64,000 nt of DNA, from the NCBI GenBank assembly GCA_947491225.1, contig CANLIE010000006.1, positions 1-64,000 of the forward strand, written 5' to 3'. The translations under genes and the position numbers were made by a program. Positions 15,320-23,184 of the stretch are shown here, piece by piece. Positions within the stretch are counted from its first letter, which is position 1, and each line of letters begins with the position of its first letter. The notes under the pieces are model-generated. The model saw only the letters and a list, made by a program, of their open reading frames with translations, had not been told where the DNA came from and searched no databases. This DNA is from an uncultured Cellulophaga sp. GTDB lineage: Bacteria > Bacteroidota > Bacteroidia > Flavobacteriales > Flavobacteriaceae.

Positions 15320-16396
15320 TTATTTTTTCTCAAAGAAATATTCATAAATTTCTTCTGTCTCATCATAGTTAATGTATGATTCTGTTATTTTTAAAGAAGA
15401 TCCTAATAATACTATAGAACCATTAAATCCTAAATCTCCATTCTCAAAAACTTCGGATTCAGTTTTACCATCGTAGGTTTCAGTTATTATAAATTCTACT
15501 AAAGTAAGTTTTTTATCCTCCTCATTATAAGCCCATTTACCAGACGATACATATTTTGAATCACCTTCTCTATAGATAACTTCACATGCTTCTTGGCTGG
15601 CATCCCAGTCATAATATTTTTCAGAAGTAATGTTTTCCAATTTATAAGTTCCGTCACTATTAAATATTATGTTTATAGAATTTATAGTTGAGCAATCATT
15701 GACTAGTACTTCTTTATTACAAATAGTTTCTGTATAATCATCACATAATTGTTCTTTAATCTTAGTTTCTTTACCATCTTCTATTTGTTTTGTAAAGTTC
15801 CAATTACCAACTAAATCACTATTTCCTGCCCAAGCTTCTACAGTAACACAAACTTCTGTAGGTTCACTAATATTACCTTGGTCATCATATAAACAAATTA
15901 CATAACAAAATGTACCCGCTGTAATACTCTCTGCTAAGTTTACTTCAATGCTTGCATCATTTTCTTTACCTGCAGATTTTCCTTTTAAAAAACCTCTATT
16001 ATTTTTTGCTTCTTGAATTTTACCTGATTTAGAAATTTTATCTCTTGGAATATCAAAATAAGAATCTGCCATTCCGTTTTCATCTTTCAATTGTAAATAA
16101 ACACCAGCATAATTAGCGGAAGAATTAAATTCAATTTCAAATCCATTTTTTTGCATTGCAGATTGTTTGCTATAATCCATTGTAAATTCTAATCCACCAG
16201 TAGGGGTAAGAGTACCTGTTTTTTTAGTGGCGCCTTCTATAATTAAAGCAGAGCTTACACTATTTACTTCTAATGGTTCATTTTCTTGAGCATTAATTTC
16301 TGCATCTTTGTTTTTTGCTGATGAATTATCATCTGATGAACAAGAAAAAAAGTTTAATGCTAAAAAGCATAATAGTAATAAGTTAATTTTTTTCAT
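15320..16396 (-). CDS. Lipoprotein with C-terminal lipocalin-like domain
   Basis: A 358-residue protein with a lipoprotein signal (lipobox LNFFSC, Cys 19) followed by an SSDDNSS linker. Residues about 40-190 form an unassigned, probably beta-rich part. From about residue 195, LVGNWNFTKQIEDG starts a lipocalin-like domain typical of Bacteroidota (pattern GxWxL, then IIFNSDGTYK, SSGKWAYNEEDKKLTL). Such proteins sit on the outer membrane and their ligands are mostly unknown. It is a single gene on the minus strand, convergent with the truncated transporter. Confidence 0.8.
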   Translation of the reverse strand: MKKINLLLLCFLALNFFSCSSDDNSSAKNKDAEINAQENEPLEVNSVSSALIIEGATKKTGTLTPTGGLEFTMDYSKQSAMQKNGFEIEFNSSANYAGVYLQLKDENGMADSYFDIPRDKISKSGKIQEAKNNRGFLKGKSAGKENDASIEVNLAESITAGTFCYVICLYDDQGNISEPTEVCVTVEAWAGNSDLVGNWNFTKQIEDGKETKIKEQLCDDYTETICNKEVLVNDCSTINSINIIFNSDGTYKLENITSEKYYDWDASQEACEVIYREGDSKYVSSGKWAYNEEDKKLTLVEFIITETYDGKTESEVFENGDLGFNGSIVLLGSSLKITESYINYDETEEIYEYFFEKK

Positions 16397-16510
16397 TTTT
16401 ATAATTTATTTTTAGTTATACATTACAGAAAAACGCTCTTTAGGATAGTTTATTGTTTAATATATTGATAATGCTTGAATTTAAAATTACTAACCTAAAA
16501 ATAACAAATA

Positions 16511-16548
16511 TGGAATATTTCCAATTTATTTTTGGATATATTCCAAAA
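16511..16548 (+). promoter_or_regulatory. Twin palindromic operators before the XRE-S24 repressor gene
   Basis: TGGAATATTTCCA (16511-16523) and TTTTGGATATATTCCAAAA (16530-16548) are both perfect inverted repeats sharing TGGA/TCCA half-sites. Their centres are 22 bases apart, about two helical turns, and they end 15 bases before the start codon at 16564. This is the layout expected for autoregulation by a dimeric repressor. Confidence 0.6.
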
Positions 16549-16563
16549 TTTGTATATTAGCAT

Positions 16564-17319
16564 ATGGGAAATGAAACTACTATAGAGGTAAAACGTTTTA
16601 TAGAAATACGAAGAAGTTTAGGTTTTACACAGACTGAATTTGCCAAATTGCTTGGTATTTCTAATACAACTGCAGATATAGAACGTGGCCGTACAAAATT
16701 ATCAGGAAGGGTAATAGCTGAACTTTTAAAACAGTTTAAAATAAATCCATTATGGATTTTTGGAGAAAGTAATCAGCAATATCTATCCACAGCTACCAAT
16801 AGTGTAATCCCTAAAGTGATTACTATAGATGCAGAAGAAAATGAAAATATGGTTTTGGTTAATGCCAAAGCTGCAGCAGGGTATCCACAAAATATACAAG
16901 ATGTTACTTGGTATAAGCAATTGCCTGCATTTGATTTGCCAATTCCAGAATTTAGAAACACAACTTATAGAGGGTTTCAAGTAGAAGGAGATAGTATGCT
17001 ACCTAATTTATATCCTAATGAATGGGTGTTAGCAAAGGCTATGGAAAGTTTAGACGATGTAAACCCTAATAAAATCTATGTCATTGTATTGTATGATGCA
17101 GTTTTGGTAAAGAAGATTGAAAGAATACCCAGTAGCAATTACGTGTCATTAATTTCATTGAATGAAACATACCCTCCATATCAAGTAGCTGTAGATCAAA
17201 TACAAGAATTATGGCAAGTAAACAGTAAAATTACTTTTGGTGTAGACGCAACTACAGAAAAGGGGTTATTAAAAGAATTACAAGAATCAATGGAGGAGTT
17301 AAAAAAGAGAATTAAATAA
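16564..17319 (+). CDS. XRE-family repressor with S24 (LexA/CI-like) peptidase domain
   Basis: A 251-residue protein. The helix-turn-helix is at about 10-65 (LGFTQTEFAKLLGISNTT). The C-terminal S24 domain (about 95-220) has an AAAGYP segment where the cleavage site would be, EGDSMLPNL with the catalytic Ser, and VLVKKIER with the catalytic Lys. A coiled-coil-like end (KELQESMEELKKRIK) follows. Such proteins are CI-type repressors that may cleave themselves under DNA damage; many flavobacteria carry one outside prophages. No phage genes are nearby. Two palindromes just upstream suggest autoregulation. Confidence 0.85.
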   Translation: MGNETTIEVKRFIEIRRSLGFTQTEFAKLLGISNTTADIERGRTKLSGRVIAELLKQFKINPLWIFGESNQQYLSTATNSVIPKVITIDAEENENMVLVNAKAAAGYPQNIQDVTWYKQLPAFDLPIPEFRNTTYRGFQVEGDSMLPNLYPNEWVLAKAMESLDDVNPNKIYVIVLYDAVLVKKIERIPSSNYVSLISLNETYPPYQVAVDQIQELWQVNSKITFGVDATTEKGLLKELQESMEELKKRIK

Positions 17320-17324
17320 TTTAA

Positions 17325-17783
17325 CTATGCCATTCCCTTCATTGAAAAATAAGTAACAACCCATACAATCACGGAAGAAAAGAAAATGCCAATAGTGTTT
17401 GCTAAAAAAGCTTTCCGTTTTTCAATTTTAAATAAATATGTAGCAATTGTACCTGCATAAACACCAGTTCCAGGAACAGGAAGCATTACAAAGAAAATTA
17501 ATCCCCAAAAACCGTACTTTTTTATTTTATCTCCTGACCCAGTTTTTGCTTTACGCGCTACAAAAATTGCACTTTTTTTATAAAATCTCCATTTTAATAA
17601 GTACTTATTAATCTTGTTCAGAAAAAACAGCATAATAGGAAATACAAGTAAGTTAGATAAAAAACATATTATAAAAACAATATAAATGTTTAAACCATTA
17701 AGCATCCCATAAGGGATACCAACCTTGGCTTCACCAAATGGAGATAAACTCCATAACATTGCTATGATATATTCTATAATCAC
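17325..17783 (-). CDS. Small multidrug export protein family (COG2426) membrane protein
   Basis: A 152-residue protein with about four membrane segments. The opening LWSLSPFGEAKVGIPYGM and the loop FFVMLPVPGTGVYAGTIATYLF are conserved parts of the Sm_multidrug_ex family. Despite the family name, a transport function is poorly supported. It is convergent with the repressor gene, five bases apart, and shows no operon partner. Confidence 0.8.
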   Translation of the reverse strand: MIIEYIIAMLWSLSPFGEAKVGIPYGMLNGLNIYIVFIICFLSNLLVFPIMLFFLNKINKYLLKWRFYKKSAIFVARKAKTGSGDKIKKYGFWGLIFFVMLPVPGTGVYAGTIATYLFKIEKRKAFLANTIGIFFSSVIVWVVTYFSMKGMA

Positions 17784-18130
17784 AAGTAATTACTTTTTAA
17801 TTTGCAAAGCTAACATTCCCAATTAAAGTAATTTCAATATTTGTCATAAAAAATAATTAAAATTATTAATTACCCCAGATTGCAGAAAATGATGTTTATT
17901 TATTTTTGTTTACATTTACTACTATTTTGCACATAAAAAAAACCTACACATAGATGTATATTTTACTATTATCGGTATTATTTTTGTTAAACATATCAAA
18001 ATAGAAAAACATATACAAATGAAAAAATCAACTCGGTAAACTTTATGGGATTAATCCCATAGAACCAGAAATTACTGAAACTTTACCAGTTAAAATATCT
18101 CCAAAAAAAAATCAGTAAAAAGAACATATT
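17784..18130. other. Intergenic region with an 18-bp palindrome
   Basis: 347 AT-rich bases. A perfect palindrome, TATGGGATTAATCCCATA, lies at 18044-18061. In the frame of the following gene, codons from about 18026 read NQLGKLYGINPIEPEIT and end at TAA 18116-18118. An ATG at 18019 would open this peptide if one A of a six-A run were missing. It may be a small broken reading frame, but I see no family and do not call a gene. Confidence 0.4.
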
Positions 18131-18748
18131 TTGAAAGAACTTCTTAAATTCATTCAAAAATGTACAGTTTGTACACATAAACTTCAATTGGATCCACGCC
18201 CAATAGTAAAAGCATCTATAAAGAGTAAAATAATTATTATAGGTCAAGCGCCTGGTAGTATTGTGCATAATACTGGAGTTCCTTGGGATGATAAAAGTGG
18301 AGAAAATTTAAGGAGTTGGATGGGAATTAGTGGAAAAGATTTTTATGATGTAAACAAAATTGCTCTAATTCCAATGGGTTTTTGTTATCCAGGAAAAGGT
18401 AAAACAGGCGATTTACCACCAACAACTGAATGTGCCCCATTATGGCATAAACAGATACTAGATAAGATTAAAGATGCAGAACTAATACTTTTAATAGGGA
18501 AATATGCCCAAGATTATTATTTAGGGAAAAACACTGAACAAACACTTACAAAAACCGTTAAAAATTATAAAAAATATTTACCAAAATATTTTGTTTTGCC
18601 ACATCCTTCACCAAGGAATAATATTTGGCAAGCAAGAAATGAATGGTTTAAAATGGACGTTAAACCTCAATTAAAAGAAATTATAAAAAGTATACTTTAC
18701 ATAAACTTATCATTTTATTTTAAAAATGCAACTATATTTTTCCCCTAA
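18131..18748 (+). CDS. Uracil-DNA glycosylase family protein (COG1573 type)
   Basis: A 205-residue protein starting at TTG. It has the superfamily blocks IIIGQAPG (about 36-43, water-activating region) and PHPSPRNN (near 157-164, minor-groove loop). Four Cys follow the spacing C-X2-C (CTVC near the N-terminus) and C-X15-C (GFCYPG to TTEC), as in the [4Fe-4S] type 4 and 5 enzymes, so an iron-sulfur cluster is plausible. The C-terminal 15 residues (from ILYINLS) look like an unconserved extension. A separate family 1 enzyme (ung) lies at 42755. The role is presumably uracil removal in base-excision repair, but this subfamily is little studied as far as I know. Confidence 0.8.
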   Translation: MKELLKFIQKCTVCTHKLQLDPRPIVKASIKSKIIIIGQAPGSIVHNTGVPWDDKSGENLRSWMGISGKDFYDVNKIALIPMGFCYPGKGKTGDLPPTTECAPLWHKQILDKIKDAELILLIGKYAQDYYLGKNTEQTLTKTVKNYKKYLPKYFVLPHPSPRNNIWQARNEWFKMDVKPQLKEIIKSILYINLSFYFKNATIFFP

Positions 18749-18754
18749 AATTTG

Positions 18755-18924
18755 TACCTTTGTATCCTAAAGCAAAAGCTTAAATACTTTTAAGTGGTTA
18801 CCTATAAATACTGATTCTAATACTTTTAGACAGTTTCTTTAAGAATATTCGCCCATTGTATTTAATCAATTCCTTTTATTAATGCCTTGTAGGCTAAGTA
18901 CTATTCTAAAAACAGCAAATTTTA
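18755..18924 (+). promoter_or_regulatory. Promoter box and long leader of the cold-shock gene
   Basis: TACCTTTG (18755-18762) fits the TAnnTTTG -7 box exactly. Transcription would start near 18769, leaving about 155 bases before the ATG at 18925. Long structured leaders are a known feature of cold-shock protein mRNAs in other bacteria. No known riboswitch motif was recognised. Confidence 0.5.
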
Positions 18925-19374
18925 ATGGCGAGATCGCAACAGACATTCGGTAAAAAAGAAAAAGAAAAAAAGCGTTTAAAGAAACGTGAAGAAAAAGCAA
19001 AACGTAAAGTAGAAAGAAAAGCCAACTCTAAAGGTGGTGAATTTGAAAATATGATTGCTTATGTAGATGAAAATGGACATCTTACCGATACTCCTCCAGA
19101 TCCAACTAAAAAAGTAAAAGTAGACGCAGAAAGTATTGTTATTGGAATACCTAAAAAGGTAGAAGGAGAAGAAGAAGATCCTGTAAGACAAGGAAAAGTG
19201 TCTTTCTTTGATACTTCTAAAGGCTTTGGTTTTATAATAGATTCTGAAAATAATGAAAAATACTTTGTCCATGTTAGTGGCTTAGTAGACGAAATTGCTG
19301 AAAACGACAAGGTTTCTTTTGAACTTGAAAAAGGGATGAAAGGAATGAATGCAGTACGCGTTAAAAGAGTATAA
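18925..19374 (+). CDS. Cold-shock domain protein with basic N-terminal extension
   Basis: A 149-residue protein. Residues 1-40 are extremely lysine- and arginine-rich (KKEKEKKRLKKREEKAKRK). A linker with PPDPTKKVKVD follows, and the C-terminal 65 residues are a cold-shock/OB fold: GKVSFFDTSKGFGFI (RNP1-like) and YFVHVSG (RNP2-like), ending VRVKRV. Classical CspA is only about 70 residues, so the basic tail is an addition, probably for RNA or ribosome contact. A DEAD-box helicase gene follows 119 bases later after a terminator, a pairing in line with RNA unwinding in the cold. Confidence 0.9.
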   Translation: MARSQQTFGKKEKEKKRLKKREEKAKRKVERKANSKGGEFENMIAYVDENGHLTDTPPDPTKKVKVDAESIVIGIPKKVEGEEEDPVRQGKVSFFDTSKGFGFIIDSENNEKYFVHVSGLVDEIAENDKVSFELEKGMKGMNAVRVKRV

Positions 19375-19393
19375 AACAAGATATCAATTCTAT

Positions 19394-19427
19394 AAAAAGC
19401 GGTCATATATTTATATGACCGCTTTTT
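19394..19427 (+). terminator. Rho-independent terminator after the cold-shock gene
   Basis: AAAAAGCGGTCATAT and its complement ATATGACCGCTTTTT form a 15-bp stem with a loop of a few bases and a T-run. Confidence 0.9.
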
Positions 19428-19470
19428 TGTAAATCATAATTTTCGTAGTCTTTCTAGTAAAAATATCTCG

Positions 19471-19478
19471 TAAATTTG
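19471..19478 (+). promoter_or_regulatory. Promoter -7 box of the DEAD-box helicase gene
   Basis: TAAATTTG matches TAnnTTTG. The start codon is at 19494, implying a very short leader of about ten bases, in contrast to the long leader of the cold-shock gene before it. Confidence 0.5.
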
Positions 19479-19493
19479 CTTAAAATTATTTAA

Positions 19494-20846
19494 ATGGAAT
19501 CTTTTACTGAATTTAATCTTAAAAAACAATTACATTATGCAATTGATGATTTAGGATTTTCTACACCAACGCCAATACAAAAAAAAGCATATTCTGTTAT
19601 TCTTTCAGGAAAGGATATGGTTGGTATAGCGCAAACAGGCACAGGAAAGACTTTTGCTTATATGCTTCCTATTTTACAGGACTTGCAATTTTCAAAGCAA
19701 ATTAACCCAAGAGTTTTAATTTTGGTACCAACAAGGGAGTTGGTTCTACAAGTTGTAGAGCAAATAAATAGCTTTGCCAAATACATTAATGTAAGGGTAA
19801 TGGGTGTTTATGGAGGAACTAATATGAATACTCAAGCACAAATGGTTTCTCAAGGAACAGATATTATTGTTGCAACACCTGGTCGTTTGTATGATTTGGT
19901 TTTAGCAAGGGCATTACAACTAAAAGCTATAAAAAAATTAGTGATAGATGAAGTAGACGTAATGCTTGATCTTGGTTTTAGATTTCAGATTACAAATATT
20001 TTTGAATTGTTACCTACACGCAGGCAAAATATTATGTTCTCTGCCACAATGACTGATGATGTAGAAGTATTAATCAATGATTTTTTCATTACGCCAAAAA
20101 AAGTATCCATTGCTGTAAGTGGTACTCCATTAGAAAACATTAAACAAGCTTGTTATGCTGTCCCTAATTTTTATACAAAGGCAAACTTGTTGGTTCATTT
20201 ACTAAAGGATAAAGAAACATATAAAAAAGTATTGGTTTTTGTAGCCAATAAACGTTTTGCAGATCGATTATTTAAATCTTTAGATGAGATATTTTCTGAA
20301 GAATTATGTGTAATACACTCAAACAAAACTCAGAATTACAGAATACGCTCTATTAACCAGTTTGATGAAGGTAAAAACCGAATCTTAGTAACCACAGATG
20401 TAATGGCACGTGGATTGGATTTAGATAAAATATCACATGTCATTAATTTTGATACACCCAGTTTTCCAGAAAACTATATGCACCGTATTGGTAGAACTGG
20501 CAGGGCAGAAGAACAAGGGAATTCTATATTATTTTATACAGAAAAGGAAGAAGAATATAAAAATGCTATAGAGGGGTTGATGGATTACAATATTCCTGTA
20601 TTAGAAATACCTGAAGCAGTAGAAATATCTAAAGAATTAATACCAGAAGAACGACCAAAAATTTTAGAGCACCACAATCCTATTAAAATAAACAAAGACG
20701 AAAGAGGTGCTAGCTTTCATGAAAAAAAGGATAAAAATAAAAAAGAAAACAAAGGAGGTTCTTATAAGTTTGAAATTGCCAGAAAATATAAAAAACCTAA
20801 AACTAAAGGAGATAAAAATTACAATAAGCGTAATAAGAGGAAGTAA
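19494..20846 (+). CDS. DEAD-box ATP-dependent RNA helicase
   Basis: A 450-residue protein with the ordered helicase motifs: Q motif (TPTPIQKKA), Walker A AQTGTGKT (about 42-49), PTREL, TPGR, motif II as DEVD rather than DEAD (in VIDEVDVMLDLGF), SAT, and HRIGRTGR near residue 325. From about residue 390 the tail is lysine-rich and disordered (KKDKNKKENKGG). It unwinds RNA duplexes; likely targets are rRNA precursors or mRNAs at low temperature, given the cold-shock gene upstream. DEVD is a tolerated variant in this subfamily, so activity is expected. Confidence 0.92.
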   Translation: MESFTEFNLKKQLHYAIDDLGFSTPTPIQKKAYSVILSGKDMVGIAQTGTGKTFAYMLPILQDLQFSKQINPRVLILVPTRELVLQVVEQINSFAKYINVRVMGVYGGTNMNTQAQMVSQGTDIIVATPGRLYDLVLARALQLKAIKKLVIDEVDVMLDLGFRFQITNIFELLPTRRQNIMFSATMTDDVEVLINDFFITPKKVSIAVSGTPLENIKQACYAVPNFYTKANLLVHLLKDKETYKKVLVFVANKRFADRLFKSLDEIFSEELCVIHSNKTQNYRIRSINQFDEGKNRILVTTDVMARGLDLDKISHVINFDTPSFPENYMHRIGRTGRAEEQGNSILFYTEKEEEYKNAIEGLMDYNIPVLEIPEAVEISKELIPEERPKILEHHNPIKINKDERGASFHEKKDKNKKENKGGSYKFEIARKYKKPKTKGDKNYNKRNKRK

Positions 20847-20854
20847 GTTATTAC

Positions 20855-21448
20855 TTATTCTTCTAACAAAGAAACATACTTCTGTTTAGCAAAAACAATA
20901 AGTTCTTCAAAAAAAGAAGTAAACTCTTTTTCAAATTCTCCGTAGTGTTCTTTTAAGTCTAATATTGCAAAATTCATTTTAGATTTGTTTTTGGTACGTC
21001 TATTAACTCCATTTAAGACTTTAGAAATACCTGTTAATTTAGAGTAGTTAAAAATCCAGTTATCTGCTATCATATAAGGCATCATACGTTTTGTTCCTTC
21101 GGGTAATATGGTATAATTATCTTCTAATAAATCATAAAAATTCTCAACAAATTCATCAAGTGGAGTATCAGAATATGTTTTCCAGTTCTTTGCTAGAAAA
21201 TGGTCGTAAAATATATCAACAATAACACCGCTATAATGCCCATAATTTTTATGCAATCTTTTTGTGCTTTTACGCACAGTTTTATGTGCATCTGTATAAG
21301 TATCTATGTGTCTATGTAATGTAATACCTTTTTGTATTTTTTTTGGTAAATGCTCAAATTTGTTTCCTCGTATACTATCTGCTATAAAATTTCCAATTGT
21401 AATTTCGTCATCTTCAAAAGAGAGGTAAATATGTGCTAAAAAATTCAT
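20855..21448 (-). CDS. Acyl carrier protein phosphodiesterase (AcpH-like)
   Basis: A 197-residue protein beginning MNFLAHIYLS, with GNFIADSIRG, then ITLHRHIDTYTDAH and GVIVDIFYDHFLAKNW. These His/Asp blocks are the metal-binding core of the AcpH (DUF479) family within the HD fold. The family removes the 4'-phosphopantetheine arm from acyl carrier protein. Length is normal. It is convergent with the helicase gene, eight bases apart, and divergent from glmM. Confidence 0.85.
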   Translation of the reverse strand: MNFLAHIYLSFEDDEITIGNFIADSIRGNKFEHLPKKIQKGITLHRHIDTYTDAHKTVRKSTKRLHKNYGHYSGVIVDIFYDHFLAKNWKTYSDTPLDEFVENFYDLLEDNYTILPEGTKRMMPYMIADNWIFNYSKLTGISKVLNGVNRRTKNKSKMNFAILDLKEHYGEFEKEFTSFFEELIVFAKQKYVSLLEE

Positions 21449-21515
21449 GAATAAGTATTAATATTCTTAAAATCGAATTTACAAATTCAAAACGTAGCAT
21501 TTACTTCTGTACATG

Positions 21516-21523
21516 TATATTTG
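21516..21523 (+). promoter_or_regulatory. Promoter -7 box of glmM
   Basis: TATATTTG matches TAnnTTTG, 20 bases before the ATG at 21543. No equally clear -33 element is seen. Confidence 0.5.
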
Positions 21524-21542
21524 TAAAAATTTTTAAAATTAT

Positions 21543-22931
21543 ATGACACTAATAAAATCAATTTCTGGAATACGAGGAACAATAGGAGGTAAGCCTTCAG
21601 ATAATTTAACCCCATTAGATGCTGTAAAGTTTGCAGCAGCATACGGTATTTGGTTAAAAGATTATTCAAAAAAAGACAAACTTAAAGTTGTTATTGGTCG
21701 CGATGCTAGGCTATCAGGAGAAATGATTCAAAACTTAGTTGTATCTACCCTTGTTGGTCTTGGTATAGATGTTATAGATTTGGATCTTTCTACAACGCCA
21801 ACGGTAGAAATTGCAGTACCATTAGAAGCAGCAGATGGCGGAATTATATTAACAGCAAGTCATAATCCAAAACAATGGAATGCATTAAAACTTTTAAATG
21901 AAAAAGGAGAATTCTTAGATGCCGCCCAAGGTGCTAAAATATTAGAGATAGCAGAGAAAGAAGAGTTTATTTTTTCTGAAGTAGACAATTTGGGTACTAT
22001 CTCTAAGAACGATTCTTATATAGATATACATGTAGATGAAGTTTTAAATTTATCGTTAATTGATAAAGAAGTTATTAAAGCTGCCAAATTTAAAGTTGTA
22101 GTAGACGGTGTAAACTCTACTGGAGGTATTGCTATACCTAAACTTTTAGAAGAATTAGGTGTGGAAGTTATAAAATTATATTGTGAGCCAACAGGTCATT
22201 TTCCGCATAACCCTGAACCATTAAAAGAACATTTAGCAGATATTTGCGAGTTGGTTGTTAAAGAAAAAGCAGATTTTGGTATAGTTGTAGATCCAGATGT
22301 AGATCGTTTAGCATTTATAAGTAATGATGGTGAAATGTTTGGTGAAGAATACACCTTAGTAGCTTGTGCAGATTATGTATTAGGAAAAACAAAAGGGAAT
22401 ACGGTTTCTAATTTATCATCCTCAAGAGCACTCAGAGATATTACAGAAAAACATGGGGGAACTTATGAGGCTGCAGCTGTTGGAGAAGTAAATGTTGTAG
22501 CAAAAATGAAAGCTAATAATGCAATTATAGGAGGTGAAGGTAACGGAGGTATCATTTACCCAGAAAGTCATTACGGTAGAGATTCTTTAGTTGGTACAGC
22601 TTTGTTTTTAATGCTAATGGCAGAAAAAGGAGGTACAGTAACTGAGCTAAGAGCCAGTTACCCAAGTTATTTTATGAGTAAAAAGAAAATAGAGTTAACA
22701 CCAGAGTTAGACGTTGATGCTATCTTAAAGGGTATGGCAATGAAATATAAGAATGAAGAAGTTTCTACTATTGATGGTGTTAAAATAGATTTTCCTGAAA
22801 ATTGGGTACACTTACGTAAATCTAACACAGAACCTATAATTAGAATTTATACAGAAGCTAAGAGTCAAGAAACTGCCAATGTATTGGCAAATCGTATAAT
22901 AGAAGAGATTAAGGAAATTGCAGGTTTATAA
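21543..22931 (+). CDS. glmM: Phosphoglucosamine mutase
   Basis: A 462-residue alpha-D-phosphohexomutase. It has GIRGTIGG near the N-terminus, the phosphoserine loop TASHNP (Ser 106), the Mg-binding loop DPDVDR (about 256-261), the sugar loop GEGNGG and the phosphate loop RKSNTEPIIRIY near the C-terminus. It converts glucosamine-6-phosphate to glucosamine-1-phosphate for UDP-GlcNAc, peptidoglycan and lipid A. The archaeal/Bacteroidota-type GlmM and phosphomannomutases are close relatives, so the exact sugar is inferred. It is a single gene with its own promoter box. Confidence 0.85.
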   Translation: MTLIKSISGIRGTIGGKPSDNLTPLDAVKFAAAYGIWLKDYSKKDKLKVVIGRDARLSGEMIQNLVVSTLVGLGIDVIDLDLSTTPTVEIAVPLEAADGGIILTASHNPKQWNALKLLNEKGEFLDAAQGAKILEIAEKEEFIFSEVDNLGTISKNDSYIDIHVDEVLNLSLIDKEVIKAAKFKVVVDGVNSTGGIAIPKLLEELGVEVIKLYCEPTGHFPHNPEPLKEHLADICELVVKEKADFGIVVDPDVDRLAFISNDGEMFGEEYTLVACADYVLGKTKGNTVSNLSSSRALRDITEKHGGTYEAAAVGEVNVVAKMKANNAIIGGEGNGGIIYPESHYGRDSLVGTALFLMLMAEKGGTVTELRASYPSYFMSKKKIELTPELDVDAILKGMAMKYKNEEVSTIDGVKIDFPENWVHLRKSNTEPIIRIYTEAKSQETANVLANRIIEEIKEIAGL

Positions 22932-22955
22932 ATTTTAAAACAAAATTATAAAGAT

Positions 22956-23010
22956 AATATTGATGCTCATTACATTATTTAAATACATTTAAGTAATGGG
23001 CTTCAATATT
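22956..23010. repeat. Long hairpin-forming inverted repeat after glmM
   Basis: AATATTGATGCTCATTAC (22956-22973) pairs with GTAATGGGCTTCAATATT (22993-23010) at 16 of 18 positions, around a 19-base loop. No T-run follows, so it is not a typical terminator. The rest of 22932-23184 shows nothing recognisable. Confidence 0.5.
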
Positions 23011-23184
23011 ATATACATATAGTACTACTAAGAATGGTTTTAATATAAATCCATTGCATTACAATTATATTCTATCAATGTGCTTAAAAATGGAGAGTTC
23101 TTAGATTGTGAGTCAGTATGTAAAAGCTATGCTACCCATATTGTATATTGTTGAGACAACTTTAATACAAACGTCTTAAATTTT

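Noticed and set aside
16564-17319. Prophage marker
   Set aside because: The XRE-S24 repressor has no phage structural, integrase or lysis genes around it.
19494-20846. Inactive helicase because of DEVD
   Set aside because: All other motifs are intact and DEVD is a tolerated motif II form in DEAD-box proteins.
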